Below the pieces are notes generated by a model. It had not been told where the DNA came from and did not search any database. It saw only the letters and a list, made by a program, of their open reading frames with translations. DNA of 61,309 bases, from contig JACRMM010000060.1 of assembly GCA_016214985.1 (NCBI GenBank), forward strand, positions 1 through 61,309. The letters are read 5' to 3'. The translations under genes and the position numbers were made by a program. This stretch comes from Deltaproteobacteria bacterium (GTDB taxonomy: Bacteria > Desulfobacterota > Deferrisomatia > Deferrisomatales > JACRMM01). Shown piece by piece: positions 42,091-51,267 of this stretch (position 1 is the first letter of the stretch; every line of letters begins with the position of its first letter).

Positions 42091-42933
42091 TCAGTCGAGA
42101 ATCCGCTCCTCGCCGCTGTACACCGTGAACCGACCGGCACGGGCGTAGCCGATCAGCGTGATGTTGAGCTTCACTGCCAGCTCGACCGCCAGGCTCGTGG
42201 AGGCATTTCGGCTCGCCAGGATTGGGAATCCAACCCTGGCCGCCTTGAGCAGGATCTCGGACGTCAGGCGGCCGGTCGTGACCAGCACCTTGTCCTCCAG
42301 CGGTATGCCGCGCAGAAACACGTGACCGACGACCATGTCCGCTGCGTTGTGACGGCCGATGTCATCCCGGAACAGCAGGAGCTCGTCGGCGGTCGCGAGG
42401 GCGGTATTGTGCACCCCGTGTGTGCGCCGGTAGGTCTCGCTGAGCCGGTTCAGGTCCTCCACGCGGTCCAGCACTTGGCCGGGCGACATCCGGAGCGTGC
42501 TCCGGCAGGGTTTGCTCAGGAGGGCGTCCAGCGCGTGGTAGAAGGCCGAGCCCTTGCCGCAGCCGGAGGTGACCGTTCGCTTCGACCACAACTGCTGGGC
42601 GATGAGTGGCTCCTTGCGAGTGCGCACCTCCACACGCTCCCCGGAGGCGTCAACGCGGAGTTCCTCCAGATCCTCGGGGCTTCGAAGGAAGCCCTCCGCG
42701 TGAAAGAATCCGGCGGCGAGTTCGTCGAGATGGTGACCGGCGCAGACCAGCGTGACGACCTCCCGGCCGTTCAAGTAGAGAGTGACCGGTTGCTCCCGCA
42801 CCAAGAGCTGCGAGCGTTCCTCTCGGGAGCCACTCCGGTCGTAGACAGCCGTAGGAATCGAGACGATCCCCTCCAGGTCCTCGCTCCGCTGCGGCAGCCC
42901 TTGCTGGCTCGACTCCCCTCTGACCTTCAGCAC
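42091..42933 (-). CDS. fdhD: FdhD-like sulfurtransferase
   Basis: This 280-residue protein of the FdhD family transfers sulfur to the Mo/W-bis-pterin cofactor of formate dehydrogenases. Conserved parts include LYLNGREVVTLVCAGHHLDELAAGF, the Cys loop SGCGKGS around Cys125, FRDDIGRHNAADMVVG and TSEILLKAARVGFPILASRNA (each cut short here). Only one Cys is present in the loop, where many members have CxxC. It is the last gene behind bamI, 75 bp downstream, so it may mature the tungsten enzyme BamB or a formate dehydrogenase elsewhere. Confidence 0.9.
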   Translation of the reverse strand: MLKVRGESSQQGLPQRSEDLEGIVSIPTAVYDRSGSREERSQLLVREQPVTLYLNGREVVTLVCAGHHLDELAAGFFHAEGFLRSPEDLEELRVDASGERVEVRTRKEPLIAQQLWSKRTVTSGCGKGSAFYHALDALLSKPCRSTLRMSPGQVLDRVEDLNRLSETYRRTHGVHNTALATADELLLFRDDIGRHNAADMVVGHVFLRGIPLEDKVLVTTGRLTSEILLKAARVGFPILASRNASTSLAVELAVKLNITLIGYARAGRFTVYSGEERILD

Positions 42934-43008
42934 GCTCGTCCTTCCGCACCGATGCGCGTCCCCCTGCTCCGGAAAAACACGAATGACTCGCCTTCCGTCG
43001 GCGGGGGG

Positions 43009-43605
43009 TCAGACGGAGACGCGATGAAACGCCAGGGCTTCCACCAAGACGTACGCCGCCTGGAGTGCCTCCGTGGGGCACAGAGGAAAACATTCCTTGC
43101 AGTTCCAACACTCCTCGGAGGCGATGGAAGGAATAAAGCTGATCTCCTTCCTGATGCCCCTGTCAATGAATCCGACCGCATTCTTCTTCTTGACCTCCGC
43201 ACAGTAGCGCACGCACAGACCGCAATGAATGCAGAATGAGGATTCCTTTTCGAAGCGATTCCTGTCGGCCCCGTATTCTTGGGCTAGGTGCTGCAATTCG
43301 AAGGCATCCGGAGCGTGGGCCAGCAATAACTCCAAAATCATCTTCCTAATTCTATCTATTTTCTCTGATCTCGTCCTAACGACAAGATCCTTTTCAACCG
43401 TGTAAACGCAGCTTACGACGAGGCTCGTCCGCCCTCGAGCTTCTGCTTCGACAACGCAAAGCCGGCACCCGCCGAAGGGCTCCAACTTCTCGTGAAAGCA
43501 AAGTGTCGGTATCAAAATCCCGGCACTTTGGGCTGCCTCCAAGAGAGTCATGCCTTCCTTGGCCTTGACTTCTACTCCATCGATTTTCAGAATAATCTCT
43601 TTCAT
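43009..43605 (-). CDS. bamI: Class II benzoyl-CoA reductase subunit BamI (NuoG-like)
   Basis: This 198-residue iron-sulfur protein matches the N-terminal part of NuoG. A plant-type [2Fe-2S] domain has C residues in TLCFHEKLEPFGGCRLC and a later SCVYT. Two [4Fe-4S] sites follow, in FCIHCGLCVRYC and CWNCKECFPLCP. It overlaps bamH by four bases. With BamG and BamH it forms the NADH- or ferredoxin-linked arm of the Bam complex. The gene contains AT-rich stretches (43320-43400), unlike the rest of the window. Confidence 0.9.
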   Translation of the reverse strand: MKEIILKIDGVEVKAKEGMTLLEAAQSAGILIPTLCFHEKLEPFGGCRLCVVEAEARGRTSLVVSCVYTVEKDLVVRTRSEKIDRIRKMILELLLAHAPDAFELQHLAQEYGADRNRFEKESSFCIHCGLCVRYCAEVKKKNAVGFIDRGIRKEISFIPSIASEECWNCKECFPLCPTEALQAAYVLVEALAFHRVSV

Positions 43606-45530
43606 TTTTGTTTACTCTCTCGAACGATCGCTCTCGCTTCTTCAGGAACCGGCGGCGGAACTGGCTCCCCAGAAATCTTCCTCACCGCCGAGAAACGGGG
43701 AGGGCAGACTTCGAAGCAAGTTCCACACTTTGTGCATTTCTCCTGGTCGACGATGTGAATCCTGTTCTTTCCACCGTCAATCGCTTCGGCAGGGCATTTC
43801 TTGCGGCATGTCATGCACGCCTGGCACTTGGCCGGGTCGATGTGGTAGGCGATTAGCTCCTTGCACGACAACGCCGGGCACCGCTTCTCCTTGATGTGTG
43901 CCTCGTACTCTTCCCGGAAGTATTTCAGCGTGCTCAGGAACGGGTTGGGAGCGCTCTTGCCCAAGGCACAAAGGGCGGCTTCCTGTGCTGTCTCGGAGAG
44001 TTTCTCCAAAAGCTCGATGTCGCCCGTTTTCCCCTTTCCCTTGGTGATGTTCGTAAGGATCTTGAGCATCTGCCGCAGTCCTTCGCGACACGGTACACAT
44101 TTCCCGCACGACTCATCGGTAAGGAAATCCATGAAGTACCTGGAAACGTCGACCATGCAGGTATCTTCATCCATCACGATCATCCCGCCGGACCCCATCA
44201 TGGAGCCCGCCTTGGTCAGCTCATCAAAGCCGACTTGCAGGTCCAAGAGCTCTTCGGGGATACATCCTCCGGACGGCCCCCCGGTCTGTACCGCCTTGAA
44301 CTTCTTGCCCCCGAGAATGCCACCGCCAATCTTGTAGATGATATCCTTGAGTGGCATGCCCATCGGTACTTCAACTAGGCCCGTGTTGGTGATCTTACCG
44401 ACCAGAGAGAAAATCTTCGTGCCTTTGCTCCCTTCGGTTCCAATCTTCGTAAACCAATCCGCCCCTTTGTTAATAATCAATGGCACATTGGCCCATGTCT
44501 CGACGTTGTTCAAGACGCTCGGCCGTTCCCAAAGCCCCTTGATGTTGGAGCGAACATACTTGGGTCTCGGCTCTCCGGCACGGCCCTCCAGCGCCGTCAT
44601 GAGGGCGGTCGATTCACCGCAGACAAACGCTCCTGCCCCTTGATGGACTTTGACGACAAAGTCAAATCCAGATCCGAGGATGTTGTTCCCGAGAAAACCG
44701 CAGTCCTCCGCTTGCTGGATCGCGAGGTGCACATTCTCCACGGCCAGAGGGTATTCCTGGCGGACGTAGATATAGCCCTCGTGAGCGCCCACCGCATACG
44801 CTCCAATCGTCAACCCTTCCAGGATGGCGTGAGGATTGCCTTCCAGGAGCGCTCGGTCCATATAGGCTCCCGGGTCCCCTTCGTCCGCGTTGACGATCAC
44901 GTACTTCGTCGTCTCCGGGGCATTGCGGGTCCCCTCCCACTTTTGGCCCGCCGGGAAGCCGCCGCCGCCGCGCCCTCTCAAGTTCGATTTCTTGACTTCC
45001 TCCAGCACTTGGTCCGCGCTCATAGAGAAGAGCGCCGTTGCTAGAGCCGAGTAGCCGCCAATCGCCAGATAGTCGTCGATGCTCTTGGGATCAATGCTTC
45101 CGTTTGAGCCGAAAACGAGTCGCTCTTGGTGTTTGTAGAATGGGATTTGCGATTCGTGAACGATCTTTTCGCCGGTGCTCGGATCCACGTAGAGAAGACG
45201 GCCAATAATCTTCTTTCCTATTATCGTCTCCCGTATGATCTCCGGTACATCGTTTGGCTCTATTTGAAAATAGCATATTTCGTCCGGGTGAATGACGATG
45301 ATAGGCCCTCTCTCGCAAAACCCATGGCAGCCGGTCTTCCGAAAAACGACCTCTCCAACCAAGCCTTGGTTCTTGATCTCTTCTTCAATGCTCGCAGCGA
45401 CGTCCCCGCTCCCAGAGGCATGACAAGCAGAGCCGGCACAGAGCGTAATACGAGGCCTCTGCGGATCTCGATTGGATAATATACCCTTCCTGCGCACTTC
45501 CAATTCAGCAGGTGAATTTATTCTCGACAT
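43602..45530 (-). CDS. bamH: Class II benzoyl-CoA reductase subunit BamH (NuoF-like)
   Basis: This 642-residue flavoprotein is of the NuoF/HoxF type. The N-terminal thioredoxin-like [2Fe-2S] domain has CAGSACHASGSGDV and a CHGFCERGP loop. The NAD/FMN domain includes LRGRGGGGFPAGQKWE and NADEGDPGAYMDR. The [4Fe-4S] site is in ESCGKCVPCREGLRQM, and a C-terminal 2[4Fe-4S] ferredoxin holds CQACMTCRKKCP and CTKCGTCFEVCP. It probably oxidises NADH or exchanges electrons with NAD at the FMN site as part of flavin-based bifurcation in Bam. Confidence 0.93.
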   Translation of the reverse strand: MSRINSPAELEVRRKGILSNRDPQRPRITLCAGSACHASGSGDVAASIEEEIKNQGLVGEVVFRKTGCHGFCERGPIIVIHPDEICYFQIEPNDVPEIIRETIIGKKIIGRLLYVDPSTGEKIVHESQIPFYKHQERLVFGSNGSIDPKSIDDYLAIGGYSALATALFSMSADQVLEEVKKSNLRGRGGGGFPAGQKWEGTRNAPETTKYVIVNADEGDPGAYMDRALLEGNPHAILEGLTIGAYAVGAHEGYIYVRQEYPLAVENVHLAIQQAEDCGFLGNNILGSGFDFVVKVHQGAGAFVCGESTALMTALEGRAGEPRPKYVRSNIKGLWERPSVLNNVETWANVPLIINKGADWFTKIGTEGSKGTKIFSLVGKITNTGLVEVPMGMPLKDIIYKIGGGILGGKKFKAVQTGGPSGGCIPEELLDLQVGFDELTKAGSMMGSGGMIVMDEDTCMVDVSRYFMDFLTDESCGKCVPCREGLRQMLKILTNITKGKGKTGDIELLEKLSETAQEAALCALGKSAPNPFLSTLKYFREEYEAHIKEKRCPALSCKELIAYHIDPAKCQACMTCRKKCPAEAIDGGKNRIHIVDQEKCTKCGTCFEVCPPRFSAVRKISGEPVPPPVPEEARAIVRESKQK

Positions 45531-45539
45531 AATTTCATC

Positions 45540-45992
45540 CTATTCGTAGTTCTTCAATACGTCTGCCGTCTTGGAGGGCACCATCTTGCCGTGGGTCTTC
45601 CCATCCACTTCAACCACCGGTCCCAAGGCACAGCACCCGAGGCAGTTCACCGTTTGGAGGCTGAATTTCAGGTCCAGGTCCGTTTCCCCGGGCTTGATTC
45701 CGGTCAGTTCTTGGATCGTATCCAACACCCTCGTCGCGCCACGCACATGACAGGCGGTGCCCACGCAGATGTGAATCTCGTGACGCCCCTTGGGGACCAG
45801 ACTGAACGCCTTGTAGAACGTCGCGATATGCTGAATTCGCGTCATGGGGATCTGCAATTTCTCGCCGACCCTCTCCAGCGCCTCTTTGGGAAGCCAATGA
45901 TTCTCACTCTGGATGTCCAGCAATATCTGAATGAGCGAGCTGGCTTCCCCGTGATGCTTTGCAATGACCCGATCCACTCTCTCGTTGTCCAT
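45540..45992 (-). CDS. bamG: Class II benzoyl-CoA reductase subunit BamG (NuoE-like)
   Basis: This 150-residue NuoE-like protein is taken from ATG 45992 behind GGGAAGG; the frame stays open 24 codons further upstream into bamF. The [2Fe-2S] ligands are CVGTACHVRG and CLGCCALGP. The N-terminal helical part (SLIQILLDIQSENHWLPKEAL) is typical. It pairs with BamH. Confidence 0.92.
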   Translation of the reverse strand: MDNERVDRVIAKHHGEASSLIQILLDIQSENHWLPKEALERVGEKLQIPMTRIQHIATFYKAFSLVPKGRHEIHICVGTACHVRGATRVLDTIQELTGIKPGETDLDLKFSLQTVNCLGCCALGPVVEVDGKTHGKMVPSKTADVLKNYE

Positions 45993-46042
45993 GTGCGCCT
46001 TCCCGATCTCGTGCAATTCTTTGGGCCAGCGCCCGCCCTTAT

Positions 46043-46813
46043 CTATAGAGCAAGCGAATAGCACTTCCGGCTCACATCGTAGCGAACCAGCCCCTGCCGC
46101 GACGAGGTGTTGATATGCCTGGATACGTCGGACGGAGTAAGCCCCAAGTTCTTGGCGATTTCTCCCGTGGAAAGCGGCTTCTCCTTCAAGAGCAGCAGGA
46201 TCTGGCTGATGGCCAGCTTGTCGCCGACAAGCTCGTCGAACAAACGGTTGAACTCGTCACTCGAGAAGAACTCGTCGAAGTCTGCTTCGGTCCGAAGGGG
46301 AACCCGTAGCCTTTCCCTTTCGACGAGTCGAAGATAGGGGACCAACTTCGAGGCTGCTTCCAGCCGAAACTTCAGATCTCCTAACTCGATCCCCTCCCCG
46401 GTACCGAGGGGGCCGAGCTCCCGTGCCTGCTTCCCATATTCGGTCATGATCTCGGCGAAGCGAGTCCCCTCGCCGCCGGAAATGAGCTCCATCCGAAGCC
46501 GCTGCGGGTTAAGGCCGATACGCTCGAGAAGCTTCTTCCCGAGATACACCATGGTCAGTGCATGGAAGTTGCCGTGGGTAATGTAGTTGCATTCATTCAG
46601 GTGGCAGCCGGCAACGAAGACGGCATCGGCCCCTTTGGAGAATGCGCGGAGCACGAACGACAGGTCGAGTCGCCCGGTGCACATGACCCGGATCAGTCTT
46701 GTCTCAGTGCTGTATTGTAGTCTGGAAACTCCAGCCAGGTCCGCAGACCCGTAGCCTCACCAATGACAGACGAGTCCTACGATTCTAGGCTTGAATGCGG
46801 CTTGTGCGCTCAT
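46043..46813 (-). CDS. bamF: Selenoprotein BamF (MvhD/VhuD-like) with winged-helix tail
   Basis: I read this as 256 residues from ATG 46813 (GGGAGG site) through an in-frame TGA at 46759-46757, decoded as selenocysteine 19. The N-terminus then reads IVGLVCHWUGYGSADLAGVSR and joins without a gap to IRVMCTGRLD, matching the CNWCxYxGADLAG and MCxGR signatures of MvhD. The C-terminal 70 residues (SQILLLLKEKPLSTGEIAKNLGLTPSDVSRHI, cut) form a winged helix absent from short MvhD proteins. MvhD passes electrons to HdrA through a [2Fe-2S] cluster; BamE here is HdrA-like. A start at 46684 would remove the conserved N-terminus. Confidence 0.9.
46722..46734 (-). promoter_or_regulatory. Candidate bacterial SECIS hairpin in bamF
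   Basis: On the minus strand CTGGA (46734-46730), loop GTT (46729-46727) and TCCAG (46726-46722) form a perfect 5-bp stem with GU in the loop. The loop is 27 bases after the TGA, inside the range known for bacterial SECIS elements. Confidence 0.6.
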
Positions 46814-46866
46814 CGGTTTGTGCCTCCCAAGCAGAAGGGAATTCGGGTGGTATTCGCGTATGTCTC

Positions 46867-49800
46867 TTACTCAAATCCCACGGCGGCGTCGATCTGGCTC
46901 ATGAGCTCTTCATCGGTGAAGTGCCGCAGATCAATGGCCCGCGTGGGGCAGACCGTGTTGCAGACGCCGTCGCCCTTGCAGAGGACGGGATTCACAAAGG
47001 CCTTTCTGCCCTGCGGCGTGTCGACGAACTCGATGGCGCCGTAGGTACAGACGGTAATACACGCCCCGCACGAGATACACTTGTCGTTCTCCACCTCGCA
47101 AATCGAGCCGGAGGCGATCACGGTGTCGTTGGAGAGAAGCGTCAAGGCCCGACCCGCAGCTCCGTAGGCTTGGTTGATGGACTCCTGGATATGCTTCGGA
47201 TAGTGGGCGATCCCGCAGAGGTATACGCCGTCCGTTCCGAATTCAACGGGCCTCAATTTGACGTGGGCTTCTTTGAAGAAGCCATCCGGCCCGACGGCAA
47301 GCTGAAACATCTGCGAGATCTGCGTAGTTCCCGGAGAGGGAATGACCGCGGCCGCCAGGGCGAGCAGATCGGCATCGATGGCGAGCTTCTTCCCCAGGAT
47401 GGGATCAGTTACGGTAACCCGGAGGATCGGACGGCCAGACTCCTCCGTCGCCTCCACCTGAGGTTTGTCCTGGGGCTCGTAGCGGACGAACTTCACATCC
47501 TTGCCGGCTGCTTCCCGGTAGTAGTCCTCCCGGAAGCCGTAGGTCCTCATGTCGCGGAAGAGGACGTAGATGTCCATCGCAGGGTTGAGCTCTTTCAGCT
47601 GGAGCGCGTTCTTGATGGAGTGGCTGCAGCAGATCCGGGCGCAATAGTTCCTGTCCTCTTGCCGGCAGCCCACGCATTGAATCATCACGAGGGTCTCGGC
47701 GTTGAGCACCCTTTCTTCCCGGCCGGCGATCCTCTCCTCCAACTCCAGGTTCGTCATGACCCGATCGTCAGTCCCGTAAAGGTACTCCGTAGGTCGGTAC
47801 TCCTCTGCGCCGGTCGCCACAACGACAACGCCATGCCTGATTTCGGTGGCACTTCCCCGGGACGTCACCTTCGTCAGGAAATTCCCGACATAACCGCTCG
47901 CCTTGGTGATGGTTGCGTCGGTGTGCACGTGGATGGACGGGTGCTGGTGGACTTTTCGAACCATCTCCGCCACGTAGGCCTGCACGTCCAGGCCCTCCAA
48001 CGTGGAGTGGATCCTGCGCGCGATTCCCCCCAGGCTCGACTCCTTCTCGAGCAGGTGAACCTCGTGCCCCTGGTTCGCGATGCTGAGGGCGCTCGTCATT
48101 CCGGCGATCCCTCCACCCACCACCAGGGCCGTCTTGTTGACGGAGAGATCGATCTCCTGCAGCGGCTCCAACCGGCAGGCGCGGGCTACCGACATCCGGA
48201 TGATGTCCTTCGCTTTCTCCGTGGCCTCTTCCTTTTCCTTCGCGTGCACCCAGGAGCAGTGCTCCCGGATGTTCGCCATCTCCAGGTAGTATTGATTGAT
48301 CCCGGCCTCGCGAAGGGTGTCGCGGAAGAGCGGCTCGAGGGTTCGCGGGGAGCACGCCGCGACAATCACCCGGTTGAGCCCCTGCTCTTGGATCATCGTC
48401 GTGATGTCTTTTGCGGAGTTCGTGGCGCAGGAGAAGAGCTGCTCCTGGGCGTACACGACGTTGGGCAAGGTGCGGCAGTACTCGACGGTGGAGGGGACCC
48501 CCACCACGCGGGAGATGTTCGCCCCACAGTGGCAGACGAACACTCCGATTCGAGGCTCCTCGGCCGAGACGTTCCTTTCGAGGGGATAGACCCTCTCTTC
48601 CGCCAGGCCCCCTCGGCGGTAGTTGAGGAGTTCCCCACATTGCGAACCGGCGGCACTGGCCGTAAAGACGGCCTCGGGAATGTCCGTCGGACCCTGAAAC
48701 GCTCCGCTGACGAAGACGCCGGGGCGCGAGGTCTCCATGGGATTGACCGGGTTGGTCTTGCAGAACCCGTGGCCGTTCAACGCAACCCCGAACGTCGCCG
48801 AGATCGCATCCCCGTCCGCGGGAGGATTCAACCCCACGGACAGCACCACCATCTCGAACTCTTCTTCCTGCACTCCCTCGTCGGGCGTTGAGTAGCGCAC
48901 CGTGACGTTCTTGGTGACCGGATCCTCTCGGACGATCGACGCGTAGCTCCGGAAGAAGCGGACGCCCGAGAGCTTCTCCGTCCGTTCGTAGAAACGCTCG
49001 AAGTCTTTCCCGTAGGACCGGATGTCGTTGTGGAACACGGTGCATTCGGCGGCGGCGTTGTGATCCTTCGTGAGAATCACCTGCTTCTGGGTGTAGGTGC
49101 AGCACACCGCCGAGCAGTAGCTGTTGCCGCCCGGGAGGACCTGCCTCGAGCCGACGCACTGGATCCACGCCAGCTTGTGGGGGTGCTTCTTGTCGGACCC
49201 GCGCAGCACCTCTCCCTCATAGGGGCCGGTCGAGGACAGCAGGCGCTCGTAGTCCATGCTCGTGACCACGTTCGCGAACTCCCCGTACCGGAACTCGCCC
49301 AGGACCCTGGGGTCGAACGGTTCGAGGCCGGAGGACAGGATGATCGCCCCGACGTTGACGTTGACCGTCTCCGGCTCTTGGCTGAAGTCGATGGCGTTGT
49401 TCTTGCAAACCGCCTCACAGATGCGGCACTTCTTCTCTTTCAGGTAGATGCACGTCTCGTCGATGTACGTGACGAGCGGTACGGCCTGGGCAAAATAGAC
49501 GTGGACCGCCTTGTTGTTCGTGATGCCCTGGTTGAACTGGTCCGGATACTTGACAGGGCAGTATTCCACACAGACGGTACAACCCGTACACTTGTCCTCT
49601 TTAATGTATCTCGGCTTCTTGATCAGGGTTACGTTGAAGTTTCCTTCTTCTCCCTTTACGCTCTCTACTTCGGTGTACGTTAGGACTTCAATGTTTGGCT
49701 GCCGGCCGACCTCGACCAGTTTGGGAGAGAGTATTCACATCGAGCAGTCGTTGGTCGGGAACGTCTTGTCGAGCTGGGCCATGTGCCCGCCGATCGACGG

Positions 49801-49965
49801 CTCCTTTTCGACCAGGTAGACCTTGAATCCCGCCTTCCCGAGATCGAGCGCAGCCTGAATGCCCGAGATGCCGCCTCCGACCACCATCACGTCGCCGTAG
49901 TCCTTGTGGCCGACTCGGTTCAAGAGCTGCTGAAGCTGTGCATTCGGTACCAATTCAGTCGCCAT
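46867..49965 (-). CDS. bamE: Selenoprotein BamE (tandem HdrA-like)
   Basis: I read this as 1032 residues from ATG 49965 through an in-frame TGA at 49737-49735, decoded as selenocysteine 77. The N-terminus has VMVVGGGISGIQAALDLG (FAD) and PTNDCSMU followed by ILSPKLVEVG, exactly the HdrA motif with Sec for Cys. A ferredoxin-like CTGCTVCVEYCP follows. A second HdrA-type FAD module (ALVVGGGIAGMTSALSIA) makes it a tandem fusion, and a C-terminal ferredoxin carries CISCGACITVC and GDGVCNTVCP. It should be the bifurcating flavin hub that passes electrons to BamBC. Reading it as two genes would leave a 76-residue fragment and a headless 900-residue protein. Confidence 0.92.
49702..49719 (-). promoter_or_regulatory. 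Candidate bacterial SECIS hairpin in bamE
   Basis: On the minus strand CTGGTCG (49719-49713), loop AGGT (49712-49709) and CGGCCGG (49708-49702) form a 7-bp stem that includes two G-U pairs. The loop starts 22 bases after the TGA and contains the GU that SelB recognises in many bacterial SECIS loops. Confidence 0.65.
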
Positions 49966-50078
49966 CTCGAGTACCCTCCTGACGTCTCGTAGGAAGCTGC
50001 GCGTCTTCGGAACTGATCCTTACAATCCTTCGGCGGCCCCGCCTGCGTGCCGCTGCGGCCGACGCTCGTGGAGTCCGC

Positions 50079-51230
50079 CTACACCACTTCCTGCAGAAGC
50101 TCGGTGATGTCCTTGACTGCGAGGGCGTCCGGATCTTTCAATCCCAGCCGACTGTCCTCGAAGTTCGTGATGCAGTAGGGGCAGGCCGTCACGAGCGCGT
50201 CGGCGCCGACCTCGACGGCTTGCTCCAGCCGCAGGTCGGAGAAGCGCTCCCCCTTCGGCGTCTCCATCCAGATCCGCCCCCCGCCCCCGCCGCAGCAGAG
50301 GCTGCGCTCGTAGGCGTCGGCCATTTCGACGAGCTCCAGCCCGGGGACCGTCTTCAGCAGGTCGCGCGGCTCGGCGTAGACGCCGTTGTGCCGGCCCATG
50401 TAGCACGGGTCGTGGTAGGTCACCCTGCCGCGGTACTCCTTCGAGAACTCGAGCCTGCCTTCCTTCACGAGATCCAAGAGGAACTGGGTGATGTGGATCA
50501 CCTCGAAGTTGACCTTGAACTCCGGGTACTCGTTCTTGAAGGTGTGATAGCAGTGGGGCGACGAAACGAGGATCTTCGTGACCCCGTGCTCGACGAAGGT
50601 CTTGATGTTCTCCCTGGCGAGGCGCTTGAAGAGGTCCTCGTTGCCGGTCTTCCGAATGCTCTCTCCGCAGCAGCTCTCCTTCGGCCCGAGGATCCCGAAG
50701 TCCACTCCGGCCTTCTGGAGGAGCGACGCCGTGGCGGCCGCGACCTTCTTCAGCCTCGGGTCGTAGCTGAGGTAGCAGCCCGGGAAGTAGAGGACGTCCG
50801 TCCCCTCGGTGAAGGTCTTCACCGAGAGGTTCTTCGCCCAGTCCCCGCGCTTGCTTCGCTCCCCGCCGAGGGTGTTGCCCTCGGAGATCAGATTGCCGGC
50901 GATCGCGCGGATCGGGCGCACGTGGCCCGGGTAGACGTCGTACTCCGCCGCGATCCGCCGCAACGCCACCCCGGCCTCGACCTGCTTCACTCCCCGAGGG
51001 CACCGCTGGGGGCAGGTGCCGCACGTGGTGCAGCGCCAGATCTCCTCCTCCTCGATCTCGGTCAGGCCGAAGGTCGCCTGCCGGATGATCTTTCGCATGC
51101 TGAAGGGACGGACCCTGTTCCAAGGGCAAACGACGTCGCACATTCCGCACTGGTAACAGTACTTGAACGTGTCCCCGCCCTTCGCCTTGATGAGGTCGAC
51201 GATCTCTTTGTAGTCAGCGACTTTCTCCAT
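50079..51230 (-). CDS. bamD: Class II benzoyl-CoA reductase subunit BamD (HdrD-like)
   Basis: This 383-residue protein resembles HdrD/GlpC. Two [4Fe-4S] ferredoxin sites are in CYQCGMCDVVCPW and CTTCGTCPQRCP. Two CCG domains follow, with CCGESIRKTGNE and CCGGGGGRIWME, which in Hdr bind non-cubane [4Fe-4S] clusters. It probably links the HdrA-like BamE with the BamBC core. It starts at 51230, 37 bases after bamC. Confidence 0.93.
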   Translation of the reverse strand: MEKVADYKEIVDLIKAKGGDTFKYCYQCGMCDVVCPWNRVRPFSMRKIIRQATFGLTEIEEEEIWRCTTCGTCPQRCPRGVKQVEAGVALRRIAAEYDVYPGHVRPIRAIAGNLISEGNTLGGERSKRGDWAKNLSVKTFTEGTDVLYFPGCYLSYDPRLKKVAAATASLLQKAGVDFGILGPKESCCGESIRKTGNEDLFKRLARENIKTFVEHGVTKILVSSPHCYHTFKNEYPEFKVNFEVIHITQFLLDLVKEGRLEFSKEYRGRVTYHDPCYMGRHNGVYAEPRDLLKTVPGLELVEMADAYERSLCCGGGGGRIWMETPKGERFSDLRLEQAVEVGADALVTACPYCITNFEDSRLGLKDPDALAVKDITELLQEVV

Positions 51231-51267
51231 GGTCGTGCCCAGTCCCCATGCTTCGGCGTAAGGTGGC

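Noticed and set aside
46043..46684. bamF called from the ATG at 46684 (213 residues)
   Set aside because: This start has no good ribosome site and removes the conserved MvhD N-terminus, which is present in frame upstream across a TGA.
49735..49965. A separate 76-residue FAD-binding protein
   Set aside because: It ends at the Sec position of the HdrA motif and the same frame continues into the rest of BamE, so it is the N-terminus of one gene.
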